33,329 nt of DNA, from positions 1-33,329 of the IMG/VR virus record IMGVR_UViG_3300043409_001504, one strand, 5' to 3'. How positions within the stretch are numbered: position 1 is the first letter of the stretch; each line of letters starts with the position of its first letter. The DNA is from a virus. Below are positions 13,715 to 22,255 of this stretch, piece by piece. The notes beneath the pieces are model-generated. The model saw nothing but the letters and a program-made list of their open reading frames with translations, was not told the origin of the DNA and ran no database searches. Position numbers and translations under genes: made by a program.

Positions 13715-13978
13715 ATGGCAAGAGGTGGTAAAAGAGAAGGTGCAGGGCGTAAACCTGTGCATGACGAAATAAATGCAAGGGAGCTTTGTCAGTCGGCAAT
13801 TAAAAAAAAGTTTGGCTCATTAGAAGCTGGACTGAAATCGCTATTGGATAGTGCTGAACCAACTTTGCAAAAATTTATCTATGAACATGCCATTGGCAAA
13901 CCAAAAGATAAAGTTGAACATTCTGGCGAAATAGCAGGTACACCACAAATTATACTTAATTTCCCTAAAGGTGATTAA
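13715..13978 (+). CDS. Terminase small subunit (putative)
   Basis: The 87-residue protein begins MARGGKREGAGRKP, a basic Gly/Arg start common in phage small terminases. A helical core follows (ARELCQSAIKKKFGSLEAGL), then EPTLQKFIYEHAIGKPKDKVEHSGE and a C-terminal strand IILNFPKGD. In this role it recognises phage DNA and delivers it to the large subunit. Position immediately upstream of the large subunit, with 8 nt overlap, supports the call. It is shorter than many small terminases. Confidence 0.8.
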   Translation: MARGGKREGAGRKPVHDEINARELCQSAIKKKFGSLEAGLKSLLDSAEPTLQKFIYEHAIGKPKDKVEHSGEIAGTPQIILNFPKGD

Positions 13979-15122
13979 CGCCAATTTAACTATTACAGCT
14001 AAAAGGACTTATAAGGGTATTCTAAACAAATACCCTATTATTGTTAATGAAGGTGGCAGTAGTAGTGGCAAATCATTTGGTACAATGCAGATATTGATTG
14101 CATTGGCATTACAAGAACACAGCCAAAGAATAACTGTTGTAAGTCATTCCCTGCCACATCTTAAACGTGGTAGTATTAGAGATTTCGGGTTAATTATGCG
14201 TGATTGGCTTATTTGGAATGATGACGATTGGAGTGCAACAAATTTTATATACACCTTCAAAAATGACAGCTACATTGAGTTCATTGGATTAGAAGATGAG
14301 GGCAAAGCTCGTGGCCCAAGAAGGGATTATTTATTTGTAAATGAAGCCAACCTTATAAGCAAATCAGTATTTGACCAGTTAGCAATGCGAACTGCAAAGC
14401 AATGTATTATTGACTTAAACCCAGCCGACTTTAATTGCTGGTGTTATAGTGTTGCTGATGACCCTAACAACCTACGTATTCATTCTACTTACAAAGATAA
14501 TATTGCCAACCTTTCAGCAAATCAAATAGCTTATATTGAAAGTTATCAGAATTTACCCGATGATTTTATGTGGAAGGTGTATGGTTTGGGTGAACGTGGT
14601 GCAGCTAAAGAATTAATTTATACCAATTGGAAAACATACAACGATGAGCCTAAAGGGGAAGTTATTTATGGGTTAGATTTTGGTTATACGGCACCTATGG
14701 CTATGACTAAAATAATTATATACGATAATTGTGCTTATATTAGTGAAGTGCTTTATCGTAGTGGTATGACTATTTCAGACGTTGGCAATTGGCTAAAAAC
14801 TATTGATGTAAACCGATTACCTATTTATTGTGATAGTGCTGAGCCTAAAAGTATTGAGGAGCTTAACAGATATGGTTTAAATGTACACAAATCTGACAAA
14901 GATGTTTGGGCTGGCATACTTAAATGTAAGTCAATGCCAATTTACATACATGCCAACAGCCACAATCTAAGAAGTGAGATAAGTAGGTATAAGTGGAAAA
15001 AAGATAATAATGATAATATTCTTGAAGAACCTGTTAAGTTAAATGACCACTTATTAGATAGTTTTAGGTATGCTATATTTACCCATTTAACAAAGCCAAC
15101 TAAAGAATGGGTATGGAGTTAA
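13971..15122 (+). CDS. terL: Terminase large subunit
   Basis: This 383-residue DNA-packaging ATPase/nuclease has Walker A GGSSSGKS at 28-35, a Walker B segment YLFVNEAN near 125-132, and the RNase H-like nuclease acidic residues in GLDFGYT, YCDSAEP and DHLLDSFRYA. The arrangement fits the PBSX/Terminase_3 group. The start is GTG at 13971, overlapping the last codons of the small subunit (GGTGATTAA); no ATG exists before residue 39, so GTG initiation is needed. It powers DNA translocation into the prohead through the portal. Confidence 0.93.
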   Translation: MINANLTITAKRTYKGILNKYPIIVNEGGSSSGKSFGTMQILIALALQEHSQRITVVSHSLPHLKRGSIRDFGLIMRDWLIWNDDDWSATNFIYTFKNDSYIEFIGLEDEGKARGPRRDYLFVNEANLISKSVFDQLAMRTAKQCIIDLNPADFNCWCYSVADDPNNLRIHSTYKDNIANLSANQIAYIESYQNLPDDFMWKVYGLGERGAAKELIYTNWKTYNDEPKGEVIYGLDFGYTAPMAMTKIIIYDNCAYISEVLYRSGMTISDVGNWLKTIDVNRLPIYCDSAEPKSIEELNRYGLNVHKSDKDVWAGILKCKSMPIYIHANSHNLRSEISRYKWKKDNNDNILEEPVKLNDHLLDSFRYAIFTHLTKPTKEWVWS

Positions 15123-15156
15123 TAAAATTAATGTAATTTTACTAAAAATATTAATT

Positions 15157-16512
15157 ATGTGGTTATTAGATATTTTCAAAAAGGCATTGCGTAAAACAAC
15201 AACAAGCCAATTTATAAAAGGTGTAGCCATTTATGGCAATAGTTCATTAAAATCTAATATTGATAAAGGTTATTTAGATAATGCCGATGTTTATTCAGTA
15301 GTAAGAAGAATAGCAAAAACGGCTACTACCATACCCATAAGAGTGTATAAAATAGTAAACGAAAAGTCTTACAAAGATTACCAATTTTTATTGCAGCAAA
15401 AAAATTATAGCCCACAACACCTACTAAAGCTGTATAATAAAAAGCAACTTGCTTTTGAATTGGTAAATGATAATAACAACCCTATACAAAAACTATTAGA
15501 TAATCCTAACCCTATTTATGACAAAACAGAGTTTTTAGAAGGATTTTACTCATTTAGATTATTAACTGGCAATAGTTATATTTACCAGTATTTACTTGAA
15601 TTTGGCGCAGATAAAGGCAAACCTTTTGAAATGTGGCTATTGCCTCCACAATATACACAACCAGTAATTACAACTTCATTTCCACACACCATTACAGGCT
15701 ATCAATTACTACTAAATGAAATGATTGAGTTTGATAAAGAAGAAATATTGCATAGTAGGTATTTTAATCCAAATTTTACAGGATACGGGGAGGAGTTAAT
15801 AGGGTTAAGCCCACTAAAAGCAGGTAGTAAAATATTACAAAGGAGTATAGATGAAACTGATTATAGTGTAGCGGCATTTCAGAATAGTGGTATTAGCGGC
15901 ATCGTAAGCAATGAGGATGTAACTAATATTAATACAGAAACACAAGGTAAGCTTAAGAGTGATTTTTACAGTGAGGCAAGTGGTACGAGAAATGCAAGAA
16001 AGTTATTGTTTACCAATGGCAAGGTAAAATACACACAGATAGGTTTAGGCCCTGTTGATATGGATATTATCAATTCGGAAGTAAGAACATTTAAAAGGTT
16101 ATGTAATTTGTTTGGTGTAAGTGATATACTTTTCAATAATTCAGATGCCAGCACAGAAAGCAATGTAAAAGAAATGGTAAAGCAATTGTATGTTAATGCT
16201 GCCCTGCCGGAAGTGTATGCTTTTGTAAATACTTTCAATCAAAATATAGTACCAAAGTTTAATACTGGTGGTGTAAAATATTTTGTTGATTGTGATTTAA
16301 CAGAGATAACGGTTTTGCAAGATGATATGAAGAAACTTGCTGAAACATTTGCACAATTACCGATAATGATACCCAACTTCATACTTGAAACAATGGGTTA
16401 TGGCAAACAAGAAGATCCGTTGCTTGATAAGGTTTATGTTAAGAATGGCTACCAGCCTATTGATGACATGAATATTCAAGATTTACCAATAACAGGCGAT
16501 TATGGAGAATGA
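15157..16512 (+). CDS. Portal protein (HK97-like family)
   Basis: The 451-residue protein has the order typical of HK97-type portals: an early VYSVVRRIAKTATTIPIRVYK segment, PNPIYDKTEFLEGFYSFRLLTGNSYIY in the wing region, YQLLLNEMIEFDKEEILHSRYF, a loop GLSPLKAGSKIL followed by SVAAFQNSG, then the stem segment and the LCNLFGVSDILFN motif. It forms the dodecameric ring through which DNA enters and leaves. Length and its place between terminase and MuF-like gene agree. Its stop overlaps the next gene start by 11 nt. Confidence 0.92.
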   Translation: MWLLDIFKKALRKTTTSQFIKGVAIYGNSSLKSNIDKGYLDNADVYSVVRRIAKTATTIPIRVYKIVNEKSYKDYQFLLQQKNYSPQHLLKLYNKKQLAFELVNDNNNPIQKLLDNPNPIYDKTEFLEGFYSFRLLTGNSYIYQYLLEFGADKGKPFEMWLLPPQYTQPVITTSFPHTITGYQLLLNEMIEFDKEEILHSRYFNPNFTGYGEELIGLSPLKAGSKILQRSIDETDYSVAAFQNSGISGIVSNEDVTNINTETQGKLKSDFYSEASGTRNARKLLFTNGKVKYTQIGLGPVDMDIINSEVRTFKRLCNLFGVSDILFNNSDASTESNVKEMVKQLYVNAALPEVYAFVNTFNQNIVPKFNTGGVKYFVDCDLTEITVLQDDMKKLAETFAQLPIMIPNFILETMGYGKQEDPLLDKVYVKNGYQPIDDMNIQDLPITGDYGE

Positions 16513-16711
16513 AATTGAACTACTTTGCATAAAGGCTTATGCAAGCACAAGTTGCCCAATAAAGCAACAGGAAGTAGTACAAAAAAGAGTTTGGCTTAAA
16601 AGTAAAATAATAAAGTTATTTAATGACTTCAAAGGAAAAGATACAGTATTGGCGAATGTGGGATGCCTTCCAAAAGACCAGGGAGCGAACATGGGCAATA
16701 CCTATCAATAA
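16502..16711 (+). CDS. Hypothetical 69-aa protein between portal and MuF-like gene
   Basis: ATG 16502 overlaps the portal stop, giving MENEIELLCIKAYASTSCPI..., helical and basic in its second half (KRVWLKSKIIKLFNDFKGK). It overlaps the MuF-like gene by 89 nt in another frame, so its real end or the real start of MuF may differ. The tight start overlap with the portal argues for translation. Function is unknown. Confidence 0.45.
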   Translation: MENEIELLCIKAYASTSCPIKQQEVVQKRVWLKSKIIKLFNDFKGKDTVLANVGCLPKDQGANMGNTYQ

Positions 16712-17378
16712 AGCATTGCAGGAACAATATCGGTTATTTATTAAAGCCTATAAACTAGGCTTAACCCCAAGTGTTGCTGCTATGACAATAACACCTGCAC
16801 CATTAATTAATGTGTTAAGTAAATTATATATTAATGTAGGGCTAAGTTGGGCTAATTATACAAGATTGGATTTATTAAAAAAGGAACGTAGGCCAATGGG
16901 TTTTAATGAAGAAATGACGGCATTAATTATTCAATACTTTAATAAAAGCATGTTAGAAGATGTTGATAATATGACTGCTACCACAAAGAAAGACATACTT
17001 AATGCTATTGAAGCTGCTATAAATAACGGTTTTGGTTTTGATGAAATAATAAAGATGCTATCAGATGCCCAGCTAACAAAGATAAGGGCAAGGTTAATTG
17101 CTCGAACTGAAATAGTTACAGCCGCAAATACGGCAAGCATATTGCAAGCTCAAAATAGTGGGTTAAATTTAGAAAAAATATGGATTTCAGCAAAAGATAA
17201 TAGAACCAGATTAGACCATGTTATAGTTGATGGTAAACAGTTACCATTAAAAGAACCTTTTATAGTTGGGGGTTATCCTATGCAACAGCCTGGGGATAGG
17301 GGAAGTAAAGGGAATAGAACACCTGCAAAAGAAGTGTGTAATTGTAGATGTACTATTGCATTTATAAAAATTAAATAG
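16623..17378 (+). CDS. MuF-like head morphogenesis protein
   Basis: The 251-residue protein ends in a MuF-type minor-head domain: LIARTEIVTAAN, KIWISAKDNRTRLDHVIVDG (the R-x-x-H-x-x-x-DG pattern), PFIVGG, and a terminal KEVCNCRCTIAF in which the cysteines and Arg are the usual closing motif. The N-terminal half is helical. MuF proteins sit inside the prohead near the portal and help assembly or are ejected with DNA. The position after the portal fits. An alternative start at 16656 (MWDAFQKTRE) would reduce the overlap with the preceding ORF. Confidence 0.85.
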   Translation: MTSKEKIQYWRMWDAFQKTRERTWAIPINKALQEQYRLFIKAYKLGLTPSVAAMTITPAPLINVLSKLYINVGLSWANYTRLDLLKKERRPMGFNEEMTALIIQYFNKSMLEDVDNMTATTKKDILNAIEAAINNGFGFDEIIKMLSDAQLTKIRARLIARTEIVTAANTASILQAQNSGLNLEKIWISAKDNRTRLDHVIVDGKQLPLKEPFIVGGYPMQQPGDRGSKGNRTPAKEVCNCRCTIAFIKIK

Positions 17379-17401
17379 CCCTGCTAAGAATAGCAAGGCT
17401 A
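17376..17401. terminator. Hairpin between MuF-like gene and antisense gene
   Basis: TAGCC-C-TGCTA and TAGCA-A-GGCTA pair as 5 + 5 bp with one internal mismatch around AGAA. The stem includes the MuF stop codon. No U run follows on either strand, so termination is uncertain; it may separate the convergent transcripts. Confidence 0.4.
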
Positions 17402-17420
17402 TACCCTTCAACAACCAAAA

Positions 17421-17606
17421 CTAAATTAAACCGTTTTTTTGTAATGCTTCAATAATACTTTTGTCTTTTTCTAACTTTTTGTGGTGTTCTTCAACTGCTT
17501 TCTCTATAAATGTTTTTTCAGATTGCTTCATTAATTGGCTTCCAGTAACCACTAATTTCTTTATGTGTTTACCTATTTTAATCGACACATCTTTTTCATT
17601 GGGCAT
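17421..17606 (-). CDS. Antisense small helical, regulator-like protein
   Basis: The frame extends to 17792, but its N-terminal part lies over the protease gene. ATG 17606 (MPNEKDVSIKIGKHIKKLVV, 61 aa) is 18 nt from a promoter box. The protein has a short strand SIKIGK, a basic helix and a long charged helix (KTFIEKAVEEHHKKLEKDKS), compatible with a ribbon-helix-helix fold. It is the only minus-strand gene in the 20-kb late operon, with its own promoter, which is a moron-like or regulatory arrangement. A repressor or antitoxin-like role is inference. Confidence 0.6.
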   Translation of the reverse strand: MPNEKDVSIKIGKHIKKLVVTGSQLMKQSEKTFIEKAVEEHHKKLEKDKSIIEALQKNGLI

Positions 17607-17623
17607 ATTACTACATTTTACTA

Positions 17624-17654
17624 CAAAGTAACACCAAGTAACCAAAATAAACAA
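17624..17654 (-). promoter_or_regulatory. Promoter for the antisense gene
   Basis: On the minus strand TTG (17654-17652) and TTACTTTG (17631-17624) are 20 bp apart, matching the Bacteroidota layout with one mismatch in the -7 box. The ATG follows 17 nt downstream. Confidence 0.5.
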
Positions 17655-17673
17655 ATTTAATTTTACATTTAAC

Positions 17674-18375
17674 ATGATGCAATTCAAAAATATATTGGCT
17701 GATAATATTTTAGATGTTGACACCGAAAAAAAAACGGTTAAAGCAGTTTGGGCTAATATAGGCAATGTTGATTTAGATAATGATGTTATCAACTTAGGGG
17801 CTTTTACTAAAACAATTAATGAACGTGGGCCTAAAGGTAAAAACCTTATCTGGTCATTAATAGATCATGATGCAAGCCTTAAAAGTGCTATTGGTAAACC
17901 CTCAGAGTTATACGTTGATGGCACTCAACTAATTGCCATTACTAAGTTAGTAGATAACGAAGTTGGCGAAGATGTGTTGGCACTTTATAACGAGGGGTTA
18001 ATTAATCAACATAGTATTGGTTTTAGCATACCTAAAGGACGTAGTGAGATAAAAGAAAATGTGCGTTACATCAATGAAGTAATGTTATACGAAGGTAGTG
18101 CTGTTTTGTGGGGTGCAAATCCCGAAACCCCAACATTAGGAATGTTTAAAAACATTGCTAAACCAACACCAGAAAATGCAAATGAAAGGCTAGAAAAGCT
18201 ATGTAAGTTATTGAAGCATGGCAAATTAACCGATGAAACATTTTCATTAATAGAAATTGAGATAAAACAAATTCAATCTGAAATAGCCACTTACGTCGTT
18301 GAAACAACACCTAAGCCGACAAATGATAAAAGTTTGTTAGAAGCAATAAAATTTTTTAATTATTTAAACCCATAA
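17674..18375 (+). CDS. Prohead maturation protease (HK97 U35 type)
   Basis: This 233-residue serine protease has the herpes/HK97-like fold signatures: VDLDNDVINLGAF near 32-44, SLIDHD with catalytic His65, and INQHSIGFSIP with catalytic Ser114, followed by YEGSAVLWGANPETP. It cleaves the scaffold-like N-terminal domain of the capsid protein. The tail after about 165 is helical and linker-like. It is directly upstream of the capsid gene (4-nt gap), the normal order. Either of two adjacent Met codons could start it. Confidence 0.9.
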   Translation: MMQFKNILADNILDVDTEKKTVKAVWANIGNVDLDNDVINLGAFTKTINERGPKGKNLIWSLIDHDASLKSAIGKPSELYVDGTQLIAITKLVDNEVGEDVLALYNEGLINQHSIGFSIPKGRSEIKENVRYINEVMLYEGSAVLWGANPETPTLGMFKNIAKPTPENANERLEKLCKLLKHGKLTDETFSLIEIEIKQIQSEIATYVVETTPKPTNDKSLLEAIKFFNYLNP

Positions 18376-18379
18376 TAAA

Positions 18380-19546
18380 ATGGAAGTAAAAGACATAGTG
18401 GCCGCCTTAGAGCAAACAAAAGCCGCTTTTTTATCAGATGCTAAAAATGCAACTGATATAGCCGTTAAAGAAGCTGTACAAGCAATTAATGCAAAGTTAG
18501 AAAACATTAAAGGCTTACCAGCCGACTTTGATGCAACCAAATTGCAAAGTGATTTAGCCGAAACTGTAAAAGGTTTTAACGAGTTACAAGCAAAACTTTC
18601 TAAAGGTGCAGTTGCATCAACTGAAAAGAAAAGTTTTGGAGTTGCATTGATGGAAGGTGTTGAAAAAGAATATGATGCTATCCAAAAGGCATTAAGTGAA
18701 ACTGGCAAGTACAGATTGAATTTAAAGGCTGTTGGTAACATGACATTAGGTGCAAACCTTACTGGCGATAGTGTTGCTACATACAACCAACGTCAAGCAA
18801 TTTTACCTGCACAAGCGGTAAACTTTAGGGATTTAATACCTACTACACAAAGCCCAACAGGTTTATATGTAACGTACAGAGAAACTGGCAGCGAGGGTGC
18901 AATAGCTGCACAAACTGAAGGCAGTGCAAAAGGACAAATAGATTACGATTTAACAGAGGTAAAAACTGTTAACTCGTACTTAGCAGGTTTTGCAAGGTTC
19001 TCAAAACAAATGATGAAAAGTTTACCTTTCTTTGAAGGTACACTTAGCAGAATGTTGTTAAGAGATTTTTACAAAGCCGAAAACGCTTCTTTTTTCTCTA
19101 CTGTTAGTGCTGCTGCAACAGGTGTAACAACTGTTGTATCTACAAATAATGTAGAGGAGTTAATAGAATTAATTGCAAACCAAAAAACAGCAAACTTTAC
19201 ACCATCGTATGTTTTGGTAAGTGAAGCTCAAATGGCTAGGTTAATTATCGGTACTTTTAACAAAGGATATTATGCAGGTGCTGGAGCTGTACAAATTGTA
19301 GGTCAGGGCTTATTAATTTGGGGTGTGCCAATTATCTCTGCAAGTTGGGTAACTGATGATAAAGCATTAGTGATTGATGCAGGTTATTTAGAGAGAGTAG
19401 AAGTAGAAGGGTTGAATGTACAGTTTAGCCTAGAAGATGGAGATAACTTTACTAAAAACTTAGTAACGGCTAGAATTGAGTGTTACGAAGCAATCAACTT
19501 AATGTTACCTGCTTCTGCTATTTATGCAGACTTTGGAAACGTTTAA
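18380..19546 (+). CDS. Major capsid protein (HK97 fold)
   Basis: In this 388-residue protein, the first 100 or so residues form a helical delta/scaffold domain (AALEQTKAAFLSDAKNATD..., LQSDLAETVKGFNELQAKLS). The mature part has HK97 features: VNFRDLIPTTQSPTGLYVTYRE (E-loop region), GFARFSKQMMKSLPFFEGTL (spine helix), an A-domain with PSYVLVSEAQMARL and IWGVPIISASWV, and a C-terminal YEAINLMLPASAIYADF. The preceding protease presumably removes the delta domain. A strong terminator follows the gene. Confidence 0.93.
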   Translation: MEVKDIVAALEQTKAAFLSDAKNATDIAVKEAVQAINAKLENIKGLPADFDATKLQSDLAETVKGFNELQAKLSKGAVASTEKKSFGVALMEGVEKEYDAIQKALSETGKYRLNLKAVGNMTLGANLTGDSVATYNQRQAILPAQAVNFRDLIPTTQSPTGLYVTYRETGSEGAIAAQTEGSAKGQIDYDLTEVKTVNSYLAGFARFSKQMMKSLPFFEGTLSRMLLRDFYKAENASFFSTVSAAATGVTTVVSTNNVEELIELIANQKTANFTPSYVLVSEAQMARLIIGTFNKGYYAGAGAVQIVGQGLLIWGVPIISASWVTDDKALVIDAGYLERVEVEGLNVQFSLEDGDNFTKNLVTARIECYEAINLMLPASAIYADFGNV

Positions 19547-19568
19547 AGTAGTTTTGTTTTAAATAGGG

Positions 19569-19602
19569 TTAGCCTCTCTCATTTGGGAGGGGCTAATTTT
19601 TT
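19569..19602 (+). terminator. Intrinsic terminator after the capsid gene
   Basis: TTAGCCTCTC (19569-19578) pairs with GAGGGGCTAA (19587-19596), with one G-T wobble and an 8-nt loop, followed by six T. It would partly stop the late transcript after the most abundant product and reduce tail-gene levels. Confidence 0.8.
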
Positions 19603-19614
19603 AAAGTGTATATT

Positions 19615-20127
19615 ATGGCAAATTTTAATGCAGTTTTAGATATTCAATTTGATGAAGGAACAATTACTGAACCAGTTACCTTGCAAGAAGTAAAAGACTG
19701 GTTAAAAATTGATGTTACCGATGAAGATATTTTGTTAGAAGAACTTATTACAAGCGGTCGGCAATTATGTGAATCTTATACAGGGCTAGGATTTATTACA
19801 CGGGATATTGTGGCTGTTTTAAATAATAGTTGCGGCAATATTTATTTGCCTTATTCACCAATTACAAGTGATATTGTTTTAAAAGACGTAGACGATAATG
19901 TAATTACGTCACCATCAATAAGAGGGGTATTAAGCAAGTGGATTAATCAACCAATAATTGATTATATAAAAGCAGAATATACGGCAGGGTATGCAGTATT
20001 ACCTGTACATTTTAAAAATGCTTTATTAACTACTATTGCTTATTTATATGAGCATAGAGGCGATGAAGAAGCTGGTAAACTTTCACCAATGGCTTTGGAA
20101 TTATTAACACCGTATAAGGTAGTATGA
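19615..20127 (+). CDS. Head-tail connector protein (HK97 gp6-like)
   Basis: ATG 19615 (MANFNAVLDIQF, 170 aa) is preferred over an ATG three codons upstream. The helical N-terminal half (TLQEVKDWLKIDVTDEDILLEELITSGRQLCESYTG) is the hallmark of gp6/gp15-type adaptors, followed by a strand-rich insertion and a C-terminal helix pair with ALLTTIAYLYEHRGD. It docks under the portal ring. It overlaps the next gene by 4 nt. Confidence 0.88.
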   Translation: MANFNAVLDIQFDEGTITEPVTLQEVKDWLKIDVTDEDILLEELITSGRQLCESYTGLGFITRDIVAVLNNSCGNIYLPYSPITSDIVLKDVDDNVITSPSIRGVLSKWINQPIIDYIKAEYTAGYAVLPVHFKNALLTTIAYLYEHRGDEEAGKLSPMALELLTPYKVV

Positions 20128-20459
20128 CAATAGGCAAATTAAATATTAAAGTAATTGTTCAACGTTTACAAAGTAGTGTAATTGACGAATATGGCAGCCC
20201 TTTAATTACGGTTGATGATACTTGGAATAAATGGGCAGCAATAGAATACAAACGTGGTGGGCATAGTGTTGCACAAAGTACAGATCAATGGGATTATGAT
20301 TATAAAATAACAATGAGGTTTGAAAAGTCAAGGCCCACAAAAGACAATGATAAAATTATTTATAATGGAATGTTATTACAAATAAATTCTATTCAAGTAA
20401 TCGAAGAAAGTTTTAAGAAATTCGAGGTTTTAAAATGCAGTAATACAAATGTCAATTAA
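20124..20459 (+). CDS. Head-closure/head-tail adaptor protein
   Basis: The 111-residue beta-barrel-type protein contains KVIVQRLQSSVIDEYGSPL and WNKWAAIEYKRGG near the N-terminus and DKIIYNGMLLQINSIQVIEE near the end, the layout of SPP1 gp16-like closure proteins. It seals the capsid after packaging and joins the tail. The call rests on this pattern plus its fixed place between connector and gp10-like gene. It overlaps both neighbours. Confidence 0.82.
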   Translation: MTIGKLNIKVIVQRLQSSVIDEYGSPLITVDDTWNKWAAIEYKRGGHSVAQSTDQWDYDYKITMRFEKSRPTKDNDKIIYNGMLLQINSIQVIEESFKKFEVLKCSNTNVN

Positions 20460-21012
20460 GTTTAATTTTAAGGGATTAGATGCAGCCTTGGCAAATGTTA
20501 AACAAGCAAATAAAACGCAAATAAAACAATTAGAATATGCTTTAGAAAACTTTGGTATAACAACTGTAAGAGAAGCAAAGCAAAGGGCGCCAGTTGATGA
20601 AGGTTATTTAAGAAACTCAATATCTTATCAAAGAAAGAAAGGGTTATTTGTTGAAGTTGTGGCACAAGCAGACTATGCAGCTTATGTTGAATTTGGAACA
20701 CGAAGATTTGCAGCAAAATATGTAAGTAGCTTACCGAATGACTGGCAAACATACGCTGCAACATTTAAAGGCAAAACAAACGGGTCAATTGACGAAATGT
20801 TAATTAGAATAAAGGATTGGGTACTTAGAAAAGGCTTGCAGAATGGCAGCAAAAGAAGTAAAAAAGGCAAAGCAGATGCCGAAAATGTGGCTTACGTTAT
20901 AGCTTTAAGAATTTTACAGAACGGCATTAAAGCACAGCCTTTTTTATTCCCAGCCTACGAGATAGCTAAAAAAGAATTTATTGCAGAAGTAAAAGAAATA
21001 TTTAAGAAATGA
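20449..21012 (+). CDS. HK97 gp10-like tail completion protein
   Basis: The 187-residue protein carries the gp10 family core: REAKQRAPVDEGYLRNSISYQRKKG (about residues 44-68), then VVAQADYAAYVEFGTRRF, and near the C-terminus KAQPFLFPAYEIAKKEF. A lysine-rich insertion (LQNGSKRSKKGKAD) interrupts the usual spacing, making it longer than the typical 130-150 residues. It acts at the head-tail interface during tail attachment. The stop overlaps the next start (ATGA). Confidence 0.88.
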   Translation: MSIKFNFKGLDAALANVKQANKTQIKQLEYALENFGITTVREAKQRAPVDEGYLRNSISYQRKKGLFVEVVAQADYAAYVEFGTRRFAAKYVSSLPNDWQTYAATFKGKTNGSIDEMLIRIKDWVLRKGLQNGSKRSKKGKADAENVAYVIALRILQNGIKAQPFLFPAYEIAKKEFIAEVKEIFKK

Positions 21013-21425
21013 AGGACGTTGAATTACCACTTAGAAAGGCTTATGTTGCTGCACTTGCAGGGATTTCTTGCCCTGTTTACTACCAGCAATTGCCTAGTGA
21101 TATTTCAGTAGATGAATATGTTTTAATTACTATACCAACAAGTGCTGACGATAGCACAAAAACAATTAGCGGAACTGATACAACAGTAAGGGTAGGTATT
21201 TATACTCATTCCGAAAATGGTAATAACGGTGTAGCAAGTGCAACAATTGCAAACGCTATTTATGCTGCTATTTTACCAACACCTTCAGCAACTTTACCAT
21301 TAGATAATTTACAAATGTTAACTACTGTTTTACGTTCCGATAACACCGAAAGTTTTACTATAAAAAATAGTATTGTTTATATTGACAGATTTATTAATTT
21401 TACACATAAAATAAACCACAAATAA
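21009..21425 (+). CDS. Tail terminator protein (DUF3168-like)
   Basis: The 138-residue protein has a helical N-terminus (PLRKAYVAALAG), then CPVYYQQLPSDISVDEYVLIT, an alternating-strand region TTVRVGIYTHSENGN, a helix ANAIYAAIL and terminal strands. This is the alpha/beta layout of gpU/gp17-like tail terminators that cap the tail tube. It is placed between the completion protein and the tube protein, which supports the role. Confidence 0.8.
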   Translation: MKDVELPLRKAYVAALAGISCPVYYQQLPSDISVDEYVLITIPTSADDSTKTISGTDTTVRVGIYTHSENGNNGVASATIANAIYAAILPTPSATLPLDNLQMLTTVLRSDNTESFTIKNSIVYIDRFINFTHKINHK

Positions 21426-21426
21426 A

Positions 21427-21858
21427 ATGGCAAACACAAAAACAAAAAGTAACGAACTATTGCTTTTTATTGATCCTGCTGGGAGTACATCTTACAAGCT
21501 AGTAGTTTGCTTGGAAGAAAACAGTTATAATGTTGCGGCAAATGAAATTGATGCAAATAGTAAATGTGGGCCCGATACCGAAATAGGTATCATTGACACT
21601 ACATTATCATTAAGCGGCCAAGTAATTAAAGACCCTGGGGCAAACGAAGTAAACGACTTAGATATTGAAACTGTTTTGCGTGCAGCTACTAAAGTAGGCT
21701 GGAAATTTAGCAAAGCAACACCAACGACAGGTGATGTTGTAAGAAGCGGCCAAGGTTTGTTTACTTCATTAGAGGTAACTGCTGGGTTAAATGATGTTGT
21801 TAAGTTTTCTGCTGAACTAAAAGCAACTGGTACTGTTACTGTTGTTGAAACTGTATAA
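21427..21858 (+). CDS. Major tail tube protein
   Basis: The 143-residue beta-rich protein starts MANTKTKSNELLLFID and continues with strands YKLVVCLEENSYNVAAN, TTLSLSGQVIKDPGANEVN and VVKFSAELKATGTVTV. This resembles the phi13/TP901-1 type tube protein, a beta-sandwich hexamer. Location before the tail assembly chaperones and the tape measure is the standard place. Expected to be one of the most abundant virion proteins. Confidence 0.85.
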   Translation: MANTKTKSNELLLFIDPAGSTSYKLVVCLEENSYNVAANEIDANSKCGPDTEIGIIDTTLSLSGQVIKDPGANEVNDLDIETVLRAATKVGWKFSKATPTTGDVVRSGQGLFTSLEVTAGLNDVVKFSAELKATGTVTVVETV

Positions 21859-21862
21859 AAGT

Positions 21863-22255
21863 ATGAGTTACATACAAATTGAAATTGGTGGCAAAGCCAG
21901 GGGTTTAAAATTTAACCAAATGGCAGTGGAGGTATTTACACAACATTTAACAGATGTTGGTTTTGATACCTCAACCGTTTATGCAATGATGTATGCTGGG
22001 CTAGTTGCTAATTGTTACCAAAAACAAGAAGAACCATTTTTTACTTTTGCAGATGTAATTGATTGGGTGGATGCCATTGTTGATAGTGGAGATACTTCAA
22101 GTATTGAAAAGGTAAAATTAGTATTTCAAGAAATAACAGCTTACAAAATTTGGGCTGTTAAGTTTCAAGAAAGAATAAAAGAACAACTTTCATCAACGGT
22201 TGATACAACAGATAAAAAAAAAGTAAAGATGAAGAAAAGTTTAGCTGGTTCTTAG
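21863..22255 (+). CDS. Tail assembly chaperone, short form (gpG-like)
   Basis: The 130-residue protein starts at ATG 21863 (MSYIQIEIGGKARGLKFNQM), is helical and ends with a lysine-rich tail and a TAG stop. It is the small chaperone that coats the tape measure during tail assembly. A longer upstream start (21842) would overlap the tube gene. Ribosomes reaching the A run at 22214-22222 can shift to -1 and make the long form. Confidence 0.85.
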   Translation: MSYIQIEIGGKARGLKFNQMAVEVFTQHLTDVGFDTSTVYAMMYAGLVANCYQKQEEPFFTFADVIDWVDAIVDSGDTSSIEKVKLVFQEITAYKIWAVKFQERIKEQLSSTVDTTDKKKVKMKKSLAGS

